The notes: generated by a model from the sequence alone, not told the origin. 29,917 nt of DNA from Acidimicrobiaceae bacterium (GCA_947490975.1 CANLHV010000004.1:1-29917); one strand, 5' to 3'; counted from the stretch's first letter, positions 9,801 through 16,895 are shown. Program-made: numbers and translations.

Positions 9801-10051
9801 CTCACTACCGCATTGGGCAGACTTTCATTTATTGATTTGGCAACGGCACTGGCATGGGTCGTTTCAGCCCCAGAGTCGGTCATCTTGGTCGTCACAAAAA
9901 AAACGCTGCTGAGGTTCGGGTAGTCCTGACTGGCCAAACCAGCGAGAACTTCATCAAACCAAGCGCCCGGCTCGTGCACGACCATCGCCGTGACTATCAG
10001 TGGTGCGGCAACCGTTTGGTTTCGCGAATCTTCAATTGACTCATTGCTCAC
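6857..10051 (-). CDS. Large membrane glycosyltransferase: GT2 domain fused to multi-pass and exported domains
   Basis: At 1064 residues it is far longer than a plain GT2 enzyme. Residues about 15-245 form a GT-A fold family 2 domain with a HDDVV nucleotide-sugar and metal site (114-118) and the GEDLDFCWR acceptor/base motif (214-222). A helix near 270-295 and a basic linker follow, then roughly a dozen helices from about 385 to 750, a soluble extracytoplasmic region (about 760-1005), and a last helix (about 1010-1030) with a basic tail. This layout suggests a cytosolic transferase coupled to a translocating or GT-C-like membrane part. The start is GTG with a TAGTCT hexamer ending 9 nt upstream. 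It heads the operon with DUF5719 and the thioredoxin-like gene. Sugar and acceptor cannot be read from the sequence. Confidence 0.92.
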   Translation of the reverse strand: MSNESIEDSRNQTVAAPLIVTAMVVHEPGAWFDEVLAGLASQDYPNLSSVFFVTTKMTDSGAETTHASAVAKSINESLPNAVVRIVEGNPGFGRLINELQRIVEGDKGLFCIMHDDVVLQANTLRTLVEELFISNAAVVGPKLLQWEKPTLLQSVGFGIDRCGEIDPFIEQNERDQEQHDAVRDVFFVSSACMLVRSDLFRELNGFNPDISFFGEDLDFCWRAHLSGARVLISPTAVARHLNSFETRSPNLVSRANVARNRARTVATLTSRLRLPIVWLQMLLTSAIETILGVFTGTFRESIASFRATVALVVDTSYIWQRRQQVRPLRRVAASEIAKLQVKGSARLTRFIRHRRALASREIATLVETKKRLRQSSSRTAGMTLLVVTVLMLIGSREIITDSSRVIGEMLPFENGSVSSSSILANFLSGWWSSGFGEASANPTGLGLVAIAAFFLFGNLALLQTLMIVGSLFVGLIGMWRLCAAFANTRVRLGAAVVYSALPLSYDAIAHGRFSALLCIAAAPWLFDILNRYQDGKDQSLVRKTQLVSGLLLILGLVFAFTPSIAILFLVIICLWVFASFLGGVSARQLFGVFLVGLTGLIGSIFINLPWSMHFVSGQWWQLLAGDQGVADRKIGLGSLARLDFGNMRGGFLVIAIYFCVLCALIVADGWRRLWAIRSSVLVVFGLLIVVLDDQGRLPFALPEPAVMLAVVACGLALAVATCLSVFAETNLTKASDWRRSLSLLMPLAVAMMIAPTLLSVTDGRWNQPETVVPQLLEQLPDNPREGNYRTLYIGDRDLLPVATNSVNSEVAYGVADDGAVNFSSIWAPQDTSMNLAAQKALKSLVANDTIRVGRLISPLAIRFLVVPLGDSPSVAASSLVESLSNQLDLRRTYFARDLVIFENVTWLPIISVLDEESSVASQQAGDFSLISQELKSQSALLVDKNSVADKKVRAKFAGGTIHVAVPFDSRWQLEVDAAQLVPRVAFGSSTAFDAPIAGIVALRYQTSPLRYLYLSLQAIVWLCLILLAANFSRFRRRIRQIEPKEVTILGASAGPEQKIDMASR

Positions 10052-10060
10052 GATGCACTA

Positions 10061-10066
10061 AGACTA
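10061..10066 (-). promoter_or_regulatory. Candidate -10 hexamer TAGTCT for the GT2 operon
   Basis: TAGTCT on the minus strand ends 9 nt before the GTG at 10051. It lies in a 48-bp divergent spacer that must carry promoters for both strands, so little other sequence is available. Confidence 0.35.
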
Positions 10067-10085
10067 CTAATTCGAGACAAACTAC

Positions 10086-10091
10086 TAACCT
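10086..10091 (+). promoter_or_regulatory. Candidate -10 hexamer TAACCT for the flippase gene
   Basis: TAACCT is followed by 8 nt and the ATG at 10100, with no Shine-Dalgarno sequence. It lies in the same 48-bp divergent spacer as the GT2 promoter candidate, in the opposite orientation. Confidence 0.35.
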
Positions 10092-10099
10092 TGATCTGA

Positions 10100-11434
10100 A
10101 TGTCTCGACAATCCGCTAAATCATCGTCGGCAGAACAAAAACAGGGTGCTATTCCAGAAGGCACTATTTCTATTGGCATCGGTCTACTAATTGCCGGTGT
10201 GACGATTTATATATTTTTCAAAATCGGACAGCAAGCACTCGGGCAAGAAGCATTCAAACCTCTTGTTTCACTTTGGTTCGTTATGTTTGCGATTGCACCC
10301 GGATTCTTTTTGCCGGTCGAGCAAGAACTCAGTCGCGCAATCGCCCACCGTCGAGCACTTGGTCAAGGCACTGCACCTGTAATTAGAAAAGTTGCCCTGC
10401 TATGCGCGGTGATTGTGGCTTGTTTGCTCGCCCTCATTCTCGTGCTCTCACCGGTCATAAATGACAACCTGTTCGATGGTCAAACAATTATCACAGTCAG
10501 TTTGGCAATCGCGATCGTCAGCTATGGCTTGCTGTATTTCACCAAAGGACTCTCATCTGGTTTGGGCAAATTTCCTGCGTATGGGTTCATCGTTGGATCT
10601 GACGGAGCAATCCGAGTAATCGCTTGCACGATTCTGTTAGTTGCCGGAATTACCCAACTTTCTGCATATTCGATAATCATCGTCATCACGCCGATTATCG
10701 GTGTGATGATTGTTTATCTTGCGGGCCAACTGCACAGCGACCCTGGCCCGCCTGCTGCCTGGTCAGAAATCACAGAGAATCTCGTCTGGCTATTGGGCGG
10801 TTCAATTTTTGCGGCCGCGCTAGTTAATGCGGGACCAATCACCGTCGATTTACTCGGCGACAAGTCAGATGCAATCCGAGTTACACAATTCGGCAATGCC
10901 GTGCTTTTAACTCGTGTGCCTCTGTTTTTATTTCAAGCAGTGCAGGCTGCGCTTCTGCCGCGACTGACACGTCTTGCTGCCCGAGGCGACTTAGACGAAT
11001 TTAAGGTTGGGTTTCGTCGGCTCGTGATACTCGTAATCGGCGTCGGAATAATCGGCATCATTGGAGCATTCTTGTTTGGTCCATTTTTTCTTGATTTGGT
11101 TTACGGTGGCGGAATCGACCGACGGACATTGACACTTCTGGCACTTGCAAGCGCCATCTACATGATGGCGTTGGCAATTGCCCAAGCAGTTATCGCCTTA
11201 CGCGGTCACCGTCATGTTGCTTTAGGTTGGCTATTGGCGTTCATCAGTTATGTCGTTTCGGCTTGGACAGTAAGCGATGACCTTTTCTTGCGGGTCGAAG
11301 TTGCACTTGCCGTGAGCTCAACTGTTGCGCTGATCTATTTTATTTTTGGTCTTCGATTGCTTTTGCGATCTGGTGCTCGAATTGATGTCGAGTCAATTAC
11401 TGAAGCGATTTCAGAGCGGCCCGTCGAGCAGTAA
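10100..11434 (+). CDS. Polysaccharide flippase-like membrane protein (MOP/Wzx type)
   Basis: A 444-residue protein with a short polar N-terminus and about 12 evenly spaced helices. The PGFFLPVEQELSRAIAHRRA segment after helix 2 and the later LPRLTRLAARGDLDEF segment are typical of the oligosaccharide flippase (Wzx, MVF-like) branch of the MOP superfamily, which moves lipid-linked oligosaccharides across the membrane. It is transcribed alone, divergent from the GT2 operon and convergent with GMD (10 bp between stop codons). The surrounding GT4 enzymes and nucleotide-sugar genes support a glycan export role. No Wzy-type polymerase and no priming phosphoglycosyl transferase are in the window. 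The cargo is unknown. Confidence 0.82.
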   Translation: MSRQSAKSSSAEQKQGAIPEGTISIGIGLLIAGVTIYIFFKIGQQALGQEAFKPLVSLWFVMFAIAPGFFLPVEQELSRAIAHRRALGQGTAPVIRKVALLCAVIVACLLALILVLSPVINDNLFDGQTIITVSLAIAIVSYGLLYFTKGLSSGLGKFPAYGFIVGSDGAIRVIACTILLVAGITQLSAYSIIIVITPIIGVMIVYLAGQLHSDPGPPAAWSEITENLVWLLGGSIFAAALVNAGPITVDLLGDKSDAIRVTQFGNAVLLTRVPLFLFQAVQAALLPRLTRLAARGDLDEFKVGFRRLVILVIGVGIIGIIGAFLFGPFFLDLVYGGGIDRRTLTLLALASAIYMMALAIAQAVIALRGHRHVALGWLLAFISYVVSAWTVSDDLFLRVEVALAVSSTVALIYFIFGLRLLLRSGARIDVESITEAISERPVEQ

Positions 11435-11444
11435 ATTAGTTGCG

Positions 11445-12428
11445 TTATTTTGCGCGCTTGGTTTCGTAATCGATGTCGTGTCGCACCATCATCTCGATTA
11501 ACTCATTAAAACCAACTTTGGGTTGCCAACCGAGTTTTGACTTTGCTTTAGACGCATCACCAATCAAAAGATCAACCTCGGCAGGACGGAAAAAGCGCTG
11601 ATCTTGACGCACGTACTGTCGCCAATCTTTTAGATCGGCTGCCGCAAACGCGACTTCGAGCAATTGTTCAATTGAATGACTTTTACCTGTCGCAACCACA
11701 AAATCATCAGGTTTTGGTTGTTGCAACATCATCCACATGGCTTCGACATAGTCGCCTGCATAACCCCAATCGCGCTTGGCTTCAAGATTGCCCAGAACCA
11801 GTTCGCTCTGTAGACCAAGTTTGATGCGTGCGACAGAGTTTGTGATTTTTCGGGTGACGAACTCGAGACCGCGACGTGGTCCTTCATGGTTGAACAAGAT
11901 GCCCGAGCAGGCAAACATGTCGTAGCTCTCGCGATAGTTCACTGTGATGTCATGAGCAAACACTTTCGCCACGCCATATGGCGATCGCGGATGAAACGGT
12001 GTCATTTCAGTCTGCGGAGTTTCACGCACCTTACCGAACATTTCAGAAGATGAAGCCTGATAAAAACGAATCGGATTTTTGCGAGCGCCGCCTACCAAAC
12101 GAATCGCCTCAAGTATCCGCAAGACGCCAAGCCCGGTGATGTTGCCAGTTAGCTCAGCTTGATTGAACGACATTGCCACAAATGAGATTGCCCCGAGGTT
12201 ATAAACCTCGTCTGGTTGCGACATTTCAAGCGCGCTCACAAGACTTGAGAAGTCGGCTAAATCGCCGGGCACAAGTTGCACAAATGGAAACTCGTCGCGG
12301 ATCGATTCGGCCTTCGGGTTATTTTGTCCCTTAACAAGACCGAAAACTTCATAGCCCTTCGAATGCAGAAATTCGGCGAGATGACGACCGTCTTGCCCAG
12401 TAATACCGGTGATCAACGCTCGTGCCAT
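11445..12428 (-). CDS. gmd: GDP-mannose 4,6-dehydratase
   Basis: Extended SDR converting GDP-D-mannose to GDP-4-keto-6-deoxy-D-mannose. Seen: the NAD(P) glycine motif GITGQDG (8-14), an SSSEMFG active-site strand, the catalytic pair in SPYGVAK (Y151, K155), and the GMD-specific NHEGPRRG and KRDWGYAGDYVEAMW segments. The length of 327 residues is normal. The ATG at 12428 is preferred over an in-frame GTG at 12437 because the protein then begins MARALITG. The product is the precursor for GDP-L-fucose (a synthase is encoded at 20440), GDP-rhamnose or GDP-perosamine; the synthase in the same window favours fucose. It is a single-gene transcription unit, divergent from cofD. Confidence 0.95.
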   Translation of the reverse strand: MARALITGITGQDGRHLAEFLHSKGYEVFGLVKGQNNPKAESIRDEFPFVQLVPGDLADFSSLVSALEMSQPDEVYNLGAISFVAMSFNQAELTGNITGLGVLRILEAIRLVGGARKNPIRFYQASSSEMFGKVRETPQTEMTPFHPRSPYGVAKVFAHDITVNYRESYDMFACSGILFNHEGPRRGLEFVTRKITNSVARIKLGLQSELVLGNLEAKRDWGYAGDYVEAMWMMLQQPKPDDFVVATGKSHSIEQLLEVAFAAADLKDWRQYVRQDQRFFRPAEVDLLIGDASKAKSKLGWQPKVGFNELIEMMVRHDIDYETKRAK

Positions 12429-12439
12429 AACGACCACTC

Positions 12440-12445
12440 AATCTA
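12440..12445 (-). promoter_or_regulatory. Candidate -10 hexamer TAGATT for gmd
   Basis: TAGATT on the minus strand ends 11 nt before the ATG at 12428, giving a leader of only about 4 nt if it is used. The match is weaker in spacing than the other candidates in this window. Confidence 0.25.
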
Positions 12446-12516
12446 GTGGCAAACACTGCAAACAAAGATCTGATCTCAACTTGAAGTACAAAACTGCGCT
12501 AATAGTCACCAAGCCG

Positions 12517-12522
12517 TACGCT
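12517..12522 (+). promoter_or_regulatory. Candidate -10 hexamer TACGCT for cofD-cofE
   Basis: TACGCT ends 8 nt before the cofD GTG at 12531. It is the same hexamer as the one before dnaE2. No Shine-Dalgarno sequence is seen. Confidence 0.4.
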
Positions 12523-12530
12523 CAATAGTT

Positions 12531-13529
12531 GTGAATGCGCAATCGAATTCGCTGTCTGTTGTTGTCTTGGCTGGCGGCGTGGGTGCCGCACGTTTTTTGC
12601 GCGGTTTAGCCATGGTTAACGAGCCAAAGTCAACAACTGTTTTGGTGAACACCGGTGACGACACAGTGATGCATGGCTTAAACATCTCTCCCGACATCGA
12701 CACAGTTATTTACACACTCGCTCAAGCAATTGATGCACAACGAGGGTGGGGTTTGACTAACGAGTCTTGGCGAGCAATGGAATCTCTGCATAGATACGCA
12801 AAAGTACGACCACCTGGCTCAACGGCCGCGTCCGAGTGGTTCAACCTTGGAGACCAAGATCTCGCCACGCACTTTTATCGAACTGCCCGCCGAAGTGAAG
12901 GCGCCGATGCGTGGCAGATAACTCGCGAAATTGCAGCAGCATGGTCGATTGAACAGCAAATAGTGCCGATGACGAACCAAGATGTCTCGACTGTCGTCGA
13001 ACTTGCCGAAGATTGCATCGCCGGAAACGCCGGCCAGAGAATTAGTTTTCAAGAATACTTCGTAAAATACAAGCACGACATTGCGGTGCGCTCGGTCGAC
13101 TTCGCCGGCATCGAAAACGCAAAACCAAATGCCCTGGCGCAACTCGCAAGTGCTGACGTGGTCGTCATCGCACCTTCTAACCCGATTGTTTCAATTGGCC
13201 CAATTCGCGCATTAGATGGTGTTGACTCGACTCTCGAAAAGATCAGAGACCGCGTGGTCGCAATTTCGCCGATCGTCGGAGGTCATGCGATTAAAGGACC
13301 AGCCGATCGCATGCTCAAAGAACTGGGTCATGAGTCGTCAGCACTTGGAGTTGCGCGAATGTATTCATCAATTGCTTCAACTCTTATCATTGACAATGTG
13401 GACGCAACATTAAAGCCAGCGATAGAGGCACTCGGCATGCGATGCGTCGTTACGAACACAATTATGGCTGACCCACAAATTAGTGCCGAGCTCGCGCGAA
13501 CCACGCTTGCTTCGCTCAAAGGTAAATGA
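12531..13529 (+). CDS. cofD: CofD/FbiA, 2-phospho-L-lactate (or phosphoenolpyruvate) transferase of F420 synthesis
   Basis: Transfers the phospho-lactyl or phosphoenolpyruvyl group from its GDP-activated form to Fo, giving F420-0 or dehydro-F420-0. The 332 residues match FbiA/CofD length. Signature segments: LAGGVGAARFLRG at the N-terminus, NTGDD, GLNISPDIDTVIYTLA, and the SNPIVSIGPI motif with the following PIVGGHAIKGPADRM. In actinobacteria the family is reported to use the phosphoenolpyruvate-derived substrate, but that cannot be read from this sequence. The GTG start agrees with the protein beginning just before the first beta strand. Its TGA overlaps the cofE ATG (ATGA), so the pair is translationally coupled. 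It sits between gmd (divergent) and the nucleotide-sugar operon. Confidence 0.96.
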   Translation: MNAQSNSLSVVVLAGGVGAARFLRGLAMVNEPKSTTVLVNTGDDTVMHGLNISPDIDTVIYTLAQAIDAQRGWGLTNESWRAMESLHRYAKVRPPGSTAASEWFNLGDQDLATHFYRTARRSEGADAWQITREIAAAWSIEQQIVPMTNQDVSTVVELAEDCIAGNAGQRISFQEYFVKYKHDIAVRSVDFAGIENAKPNALAQLASADVVVIAPSNPIVSIGPIRALDGVDSTLEKIRDRVVAISPIVGGHAIKGPADRMLKELGHESSALGVARMYSSIASTLIIDNVDATLKPAIEALGMRCVVTNTIMADPQISAELARTTLASLKGK

Positions 13530-14245
13530 CAGTGAATCGGCTGACAATTTGGGGTGTTGAAGGCATCGGTGAGATCTCGGCTAACGACCAACTTGGCGAA
13601 GTCATCGCTGACATCTGTAGCCAAGAACCCAATGGTCCGTTGCTCGACAACGACGTATTGGTGGTGACACAAAAAATTGTCTCGAAAGCCGAAGGCCGAC
13701 TTGTGCCGATAGACGCTTCTGATCCGCTGAGCCACAAACAACTTGTTGAGCAAGAGGCTGTGCGCATCGTGCGTCGTCGTGGAGATCTGATTATCACTGA
13801 GACAAAACATGGCTTCATCTGCGCCAACAGTGGCATCGATCTATCAAACATCGAACGTGGTTATGCGGCGCTTTTGCCGATCGACAGCGACAAATCCGCC
13901 AGGCGAATTCGAGACATAATTCGTGCGAAACATGGCGTCAACGTCGGCGTAATTATCAGCGATACTTTCGGTCGACCATGGCGCAAGGGCCTTACCGATG
14001 TCGCAATTGGTATCGCGGGAGTTGCCGGCGTTGTTGATTTACGTGGCACACCAGACTCTTTGGGTCGAATCATGCAAGTCACCGAAGTTGCAGTTGCTGA
14101 CGAACTAGCAAGTGCTGCCGAACTCGTGATGGGCAAATCATCGGGCATTCCGGTCGCCGTGATTCGCGGCGTCGACGCGAATTGGTTGCGCGATTCAAAA
14201 ATCAGTGAACTTGTGCGACCGCCACAAGAAGATTTGTTTCGCTAG
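13526..14245 (+). CDS. cofE: CofE, F420-0:gamma-glutamyl ligase (stand-alone form)
   Basis: GTP-dependent ligase that adds L-glutamates through gamma linkages to F420-0. The 239 residues cover the CofE domain only: VVTQKIVSKAEG near the N-terminus, TKHGFICANSGID, SDTFGRPWRKGLTDVAIG and the terminal GIPVAVIRG segment. Mycobacterial FbiB is about 450 residues because a C-terminal nitroreductase-like domain reduces dehydro-F420-0; that domain is absent here. The ATG lies in the ATGA overlap with cofD; an in-frame GTG six bases on is an alternative. The gene ends in the tetranucleotide CTAG (14242-14245), which also contains the stop codon of the convergent SDR gene. Confidence 0.95.
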   Translation: MTVNRLTIWGVEGIGEISANDQLGEVIADICSQEPNGPLLDNDVLVVTQKIVSKAEGRLVPIDASDPLSHKQLVEQEAVRIVRRRGDLIITETKHGFICANSGIDLSNIERGYAALLPIDSDKSARRIRDIIRAKHGVNVGVIISDTFGRPWRKGLTDVAIGIAGVAGVVDLRGTPDSLGRIMQVTEVAVADELASAAELVMGKSSGIPVAVIRGVDANWLRDSKISELVRPPQEDLFR

Positions 14246-15165
14246 ACGTTTCGCCCCAACAACTCACCGACACCAGTTTCTAAAGTCGTCCATGACGACC
14301 AACCAAGTTGAATTCTGGCCCGAGTCGTGTTTACCGCATTGCGTTGTAAATCTGCTGGTCGCGCCGACTCGTACGACTCTTGCAAAGTCGTTTCACGGCC
14401 GACCAAGTGCCACAAATCTTTGATAGTTGTTTGCACCCCGGTACCGACGTTGATCACAAGTCCGCCCCCTTTGTTTATCGAACGCGCCAGAGCGTCTACG
14501 GCATCGTCGATAAACAAGAAATCTCGCGTCTGACGGCCATTGCCGCAAATTATTGGCGCGCTCTGATTAACCACCGCGTTAGCAAACGCGGCAACAACAC
14601 CATCTGAAGGGCGTTGTCTTGAGCCGTAAACATTTGTCATCGCCAAAGCAGTGAATTCAACGTCGTAACTTTCGCGATAAACAGTCAACAAATCAACAAG
14701 GGTGTTCGCCATCACATGGGCCACTCCCATCGGGTCTGACTTGCGACCTTCTTTGACGGGCAATTGACGTGCGGGCACTTCGCCATAAAGCAAGCCAGCA
14801 GGAAGCGCAACGACCACTTTCTTTACCGAAAAACGTCGGGCTGCCTCGAGCACTGAAAGTAACAACGTCGCCGAGCGCAACATCTCGTTGGTGCGAGTCG
14901 CACCAGTGGGCAAAAGTGCGAGATGGTAAACAACAGTGGGCCGACGCAACGCGATTAAATCTGAAAACTCTGGCGCCGAAACATCGAGATGATGAAACCG
15001 CAGAGTGCCACCAGATGCTCGAGCCGCACTCAGGTTGGCAAGCGAGCCAACCGAGAGATCATCGACAACTTCTACGCTGTGCCCGTCTGCCAACAGTCGA
15101 TCGACCAGATGCGAACCGATAAACCCGGCGCCACCGCAAACAAGCACGCCGTTTACTTGTGCCAT
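14242..15165 (-). CDS. NAD-dependent epimerase/dehydratase-like SDR without catalytic triad
   Basis: A 307-residue extended SDR with an intact nucleotide motif GGAGFIGSHL (11-20), the VVDDLSVG cofactor segment and the TRDFLFIDDAVDAL and GTGVQTTIKDL regions typical of GalE-like UDP/GDP-sugar epimerases. The catalytic residues are replaced: the SSAAVYG serine position is A123 (PAGLLYG, 122-128), and the YxxxK pair is M146 and H150 in DPMGVAHVMAN. I read these codons directly from the bases. It may bind a nucleotide sugar without turning it over, or use different chemistry. It is the last gene of the minus-strand glycan operon, 9 bp after the pyrophosphorylase, and its stop codon overlaps that of cofE. 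Substrate unknown. Confidence 0.88.
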   Translation of the reverse strand: MAQVNGVLVCGGAGFIGSHLVDRLLADGHSVEVVDDLSVGSLANLSAARASGGTLRFHHLDVSAPEFSDLIALRRPTVVYHLALLPTGATRTNEMLRSATLLLSVLEAARRFSVKKVVVALPAGLLYGEVPARQLPVKEGRKSDPMGVAHVMANTLVDLLTVYRESYDVEFTALAMTNVYGSRQRPSDGVVAAFANAVVNQSAPIICGNGRQTRDFLFIDDAVDALARSINKGGGLVINVGTGVQTTIKDLWHLVGRETTLQESYESARPADLQRNAVNTTRARIQLGWSSWTTLETGVGELLGRNV

Positions 15166-15174
15166 TAAATTTTT

Positions 15175-16179
15175 TCAGCTGGCATCAGGAACTTTTGCAT
15201 CACGCAATACTGCGCCAGATCTAACCTCACCGTCAACACCGATAAGACACCCACTCACCTGAGCAAACGAACCGACGTGACCCATGACTGCACTATCTAC
15301 AACAGCCGAGTTGTCTTCAACGGTTGCACCGTCGAGCAAAACCGAACCAACGACTTGAGCATTCTCACCTATTTTGCAACCTCGTCCAACGACGCTTTTC
15401 GTAACTGTTGCTGATTTTGCGATAAACGACTCTGAACTAATCGCCTCGACTGCATGAATGCTCTTGCGCTGCAAAAGATCGATGTTGGCGCGAACATAAG
15501 AATCGGCACGACCAGCATCAATCCAGTAGTCGTTTGTTGCATAACCAAATAGTTGACGATCTCTTACCAACTCAGGAAATGTTTCACGCTCAATTGACAA
15601 CGGCGCAACACCAGGCATTCGATCAAGAGCAGAAACTTCAAAAACGTAAGTTCCGCCGTTTACATTTCGCGATGTCGTTTGACCTGGTGACGGCTTTTCG
15701 ACAAAACGAAGAACCCGACCTTGCGAATCTGTTTCTACAACGCCGTATTGTGATGGGTCTTCGACAGGTGTCAGATGAATTGTCGCTTGTGCTTGTGTTG
15801 ATTTGTGAAATGAAATCAAATCGGCGATATCAAGATCTGTCAACACATCTCCATTGGCGACAAGAAAAGTTTCTCCGCGCTTGTGAATATCAGCCTGTCG
15901 CGCAGCAAAACCAATCGCACCTGCAGTATCTAGCGGTCGATCTTCAACTGCGTAAGTCAACTTGACACCCGCGCAAACATTTGATGGAAACGCATTCAAG
16001 AACGGCTCTGGTTTAAAACCCAATGAAAGCACTGCGTGTGTCACTCCACCACGAGCAAGCGATGCCATGAGTCGCTCAAGCAAAGGTCGATTAGCAATTG
16101 GCAGAAGTGGTTTCGGAGTCGACAGCGTCAAAGGTCGCAAGCGTGTGCCAAAACCACCAACTAGCACGACTGCGTGCAT
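15175..16179 (-). CDS. Nucleotide-sugar pyrophosphorylase, probably mannose-1-phosphate guanylyltransferase
   Basis: A 334-residue sugar-1-phosphate nucleotidylyltransferase. The N-terminal GT-A-like domain has VLVGGFGTRLRPLT (6-18), TPKPLLPI with the conserved lysine, ANGDVLTD with the metal aspartate, and VEKP. The C-terminal about 90 residues form a left-handed beta-helix of hexapeptide repeats (SATVTKSVVGRGCKIG onwards). This layout matches the actinobacterial protein often named ManB/ManC next to F420 genes (the Rv3264c type), which makes GDP-mannose. Glucose-1-phosphate thymidylyltransferase is the alternative. GMD and fucose synthase in the same window favour the GDP-mannose reading. 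It lies 27 bp after the unknown gene and 9 bp before the SDR gene in one operon. Confidence 0.88.
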   Translation of the reverse strand: MHAVVLVGGFGTRLRPLTLSTPKPLLPIANRPLLERLMASLARGGVTHAVLSLGFKPEPFLNAFPSNVCAGVKLTYAVEDRPLDTAGAIGFAARQADIHKRGETFLVANGDVLTDLDIADLISFHKSTQAQATIHLTPVEDPSQYGVVETDSQGRVLRFVEKPSPGQTTSRNVNGGTYVFEVSALDRMPGVAPLSIERETFPELVRDRQLFGYATNDYWIDAGRADSYVRANIDLLQRKSIHAVEAISSESFIAKSATVTKSVVGRGCKIGENAQVVGSVLLDGATVEDNSAVVDSAVMGHVGSFAQVSGCLIGVDGEVRSGAVLRDAKVPDAS

Positions 16180-16206
16180 TTGTAGATCTACTCCAATTTT
16201 TTGGTG

Positions 16207-16875
16207 TTAACCAGTGATCAACGGATCAAGATCAGTGATCGTGATCGGCTGCGGAACATCAACATCTTTGGCAACAAATGCCAACGTGATACCCATGCCA
16301 TTGCCGGTGAGCCGCACGTTGCCTAGATCAGCGATAGAAATTTTTGGTGACGAAACTTTTGAATCCCAAACCACAACTTGCACGCTGGCGTCTTTGTCGC
16401 CGCACTTCGTGTCAGCCTCAGTTATCTTCTCGCCGTTGTTGAGCGACTCAGGAAACTCAATCGAATCGTTGGTCACCTTTAGTCCATAAAGTTCAAAAAT
16501 TGTTTCAAGTTTCGCGCGTCGCTCGCCCGACAAAACTTGTGGCTCCCAACGCACTACGCCTGCAGACTCGATGAATGCACCAGGCTTAACGCTGGCGATA
16601 TCAGCAAGATCGCCTGCGACTGGCAAGTTGTCAACAAAAGCGTCGCATTTATAAATGCCAAAAGCCGTGTAATAATTTTGCGTTGCGGTGTCGAGCGCGC
16701 TGACTCGCTCTTGGCTTTGACGGGCATAGGCAATAAGCCCAACGCCGAGCACGCAGATAACAAAGATGACGGTTGGAAACAGCGAACCGCCCTGCATGCG
16801 CACCTTGCGGCCCTTGCGATTTTTGCTGGCTTGGGCCAGACGGGCGATTTTTTTCGCTGAAGATGAGGTAGCCAC
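16207..16875 (-). CDS. Unrecognised single-pass membrane protein with extracytoplasmic domain
   Basis: I do not recognise a family. The product of about 222 residues has a strongly basic cytoplasmic N-terminus (KKIARLAQASKNRKGRKVR), one helix at about 33-51, and a mixed alpha/beta outward domain of about 170 residues. Two cysteines (in IYKCDAF and DTKCGDK) could form a disulfide. The end (PITITDLDPLITG) has no second helix, so topology is N-in. A GTG at 16875 is chosen; a TTG at 16881 is also possible, and neither has a clear ribosome site. It lies between three glycosyltransferase genes and the pyrophosphorylase gene on the same strand with small gaps, so a role in glycan assembly or attachment is plausible but only positional. 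Confidence 0.8.
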   Translation of the reverse strand: MATSSSAKKIARLAQASKNRKGRKVRMQGGSLFPTVIFVICVLGVGLIAYARQSQERVSALDTATQNYYTAFGIYKCDAFVDNLPVAGDLADIASVKPGAFIESAGVVRWEPQVLSGERRAKLETIFELYGLKVTNDSIEFPESLNNGEKITEADTKCGDKDASVQVVVWDSKVSSPKISIADLGNVRLTGNGMGITLAFVAKDVDVPQPITITDLDPLITG

Positions 16876-16895
16876 GAACAAGAAATGCTACAGGC

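Noticed and set aside
9099..9923. A 274-codon plus-strand open frame opposite the GT2 domain
   Set aside because: It is exactly antisense to a confidently identified GT2 catalytic domain, has low-complexity Ser/Arg/Thr-rich composition and no recognisable motif.
12434..12449. Short inverted repeat CCACT-6 nt-AGTGG in the gmd-cofD spacer
   Set aside because: A five-base stem is expected by chance and overlaps a weak -10 candidate; there is no second copy to support an operator.
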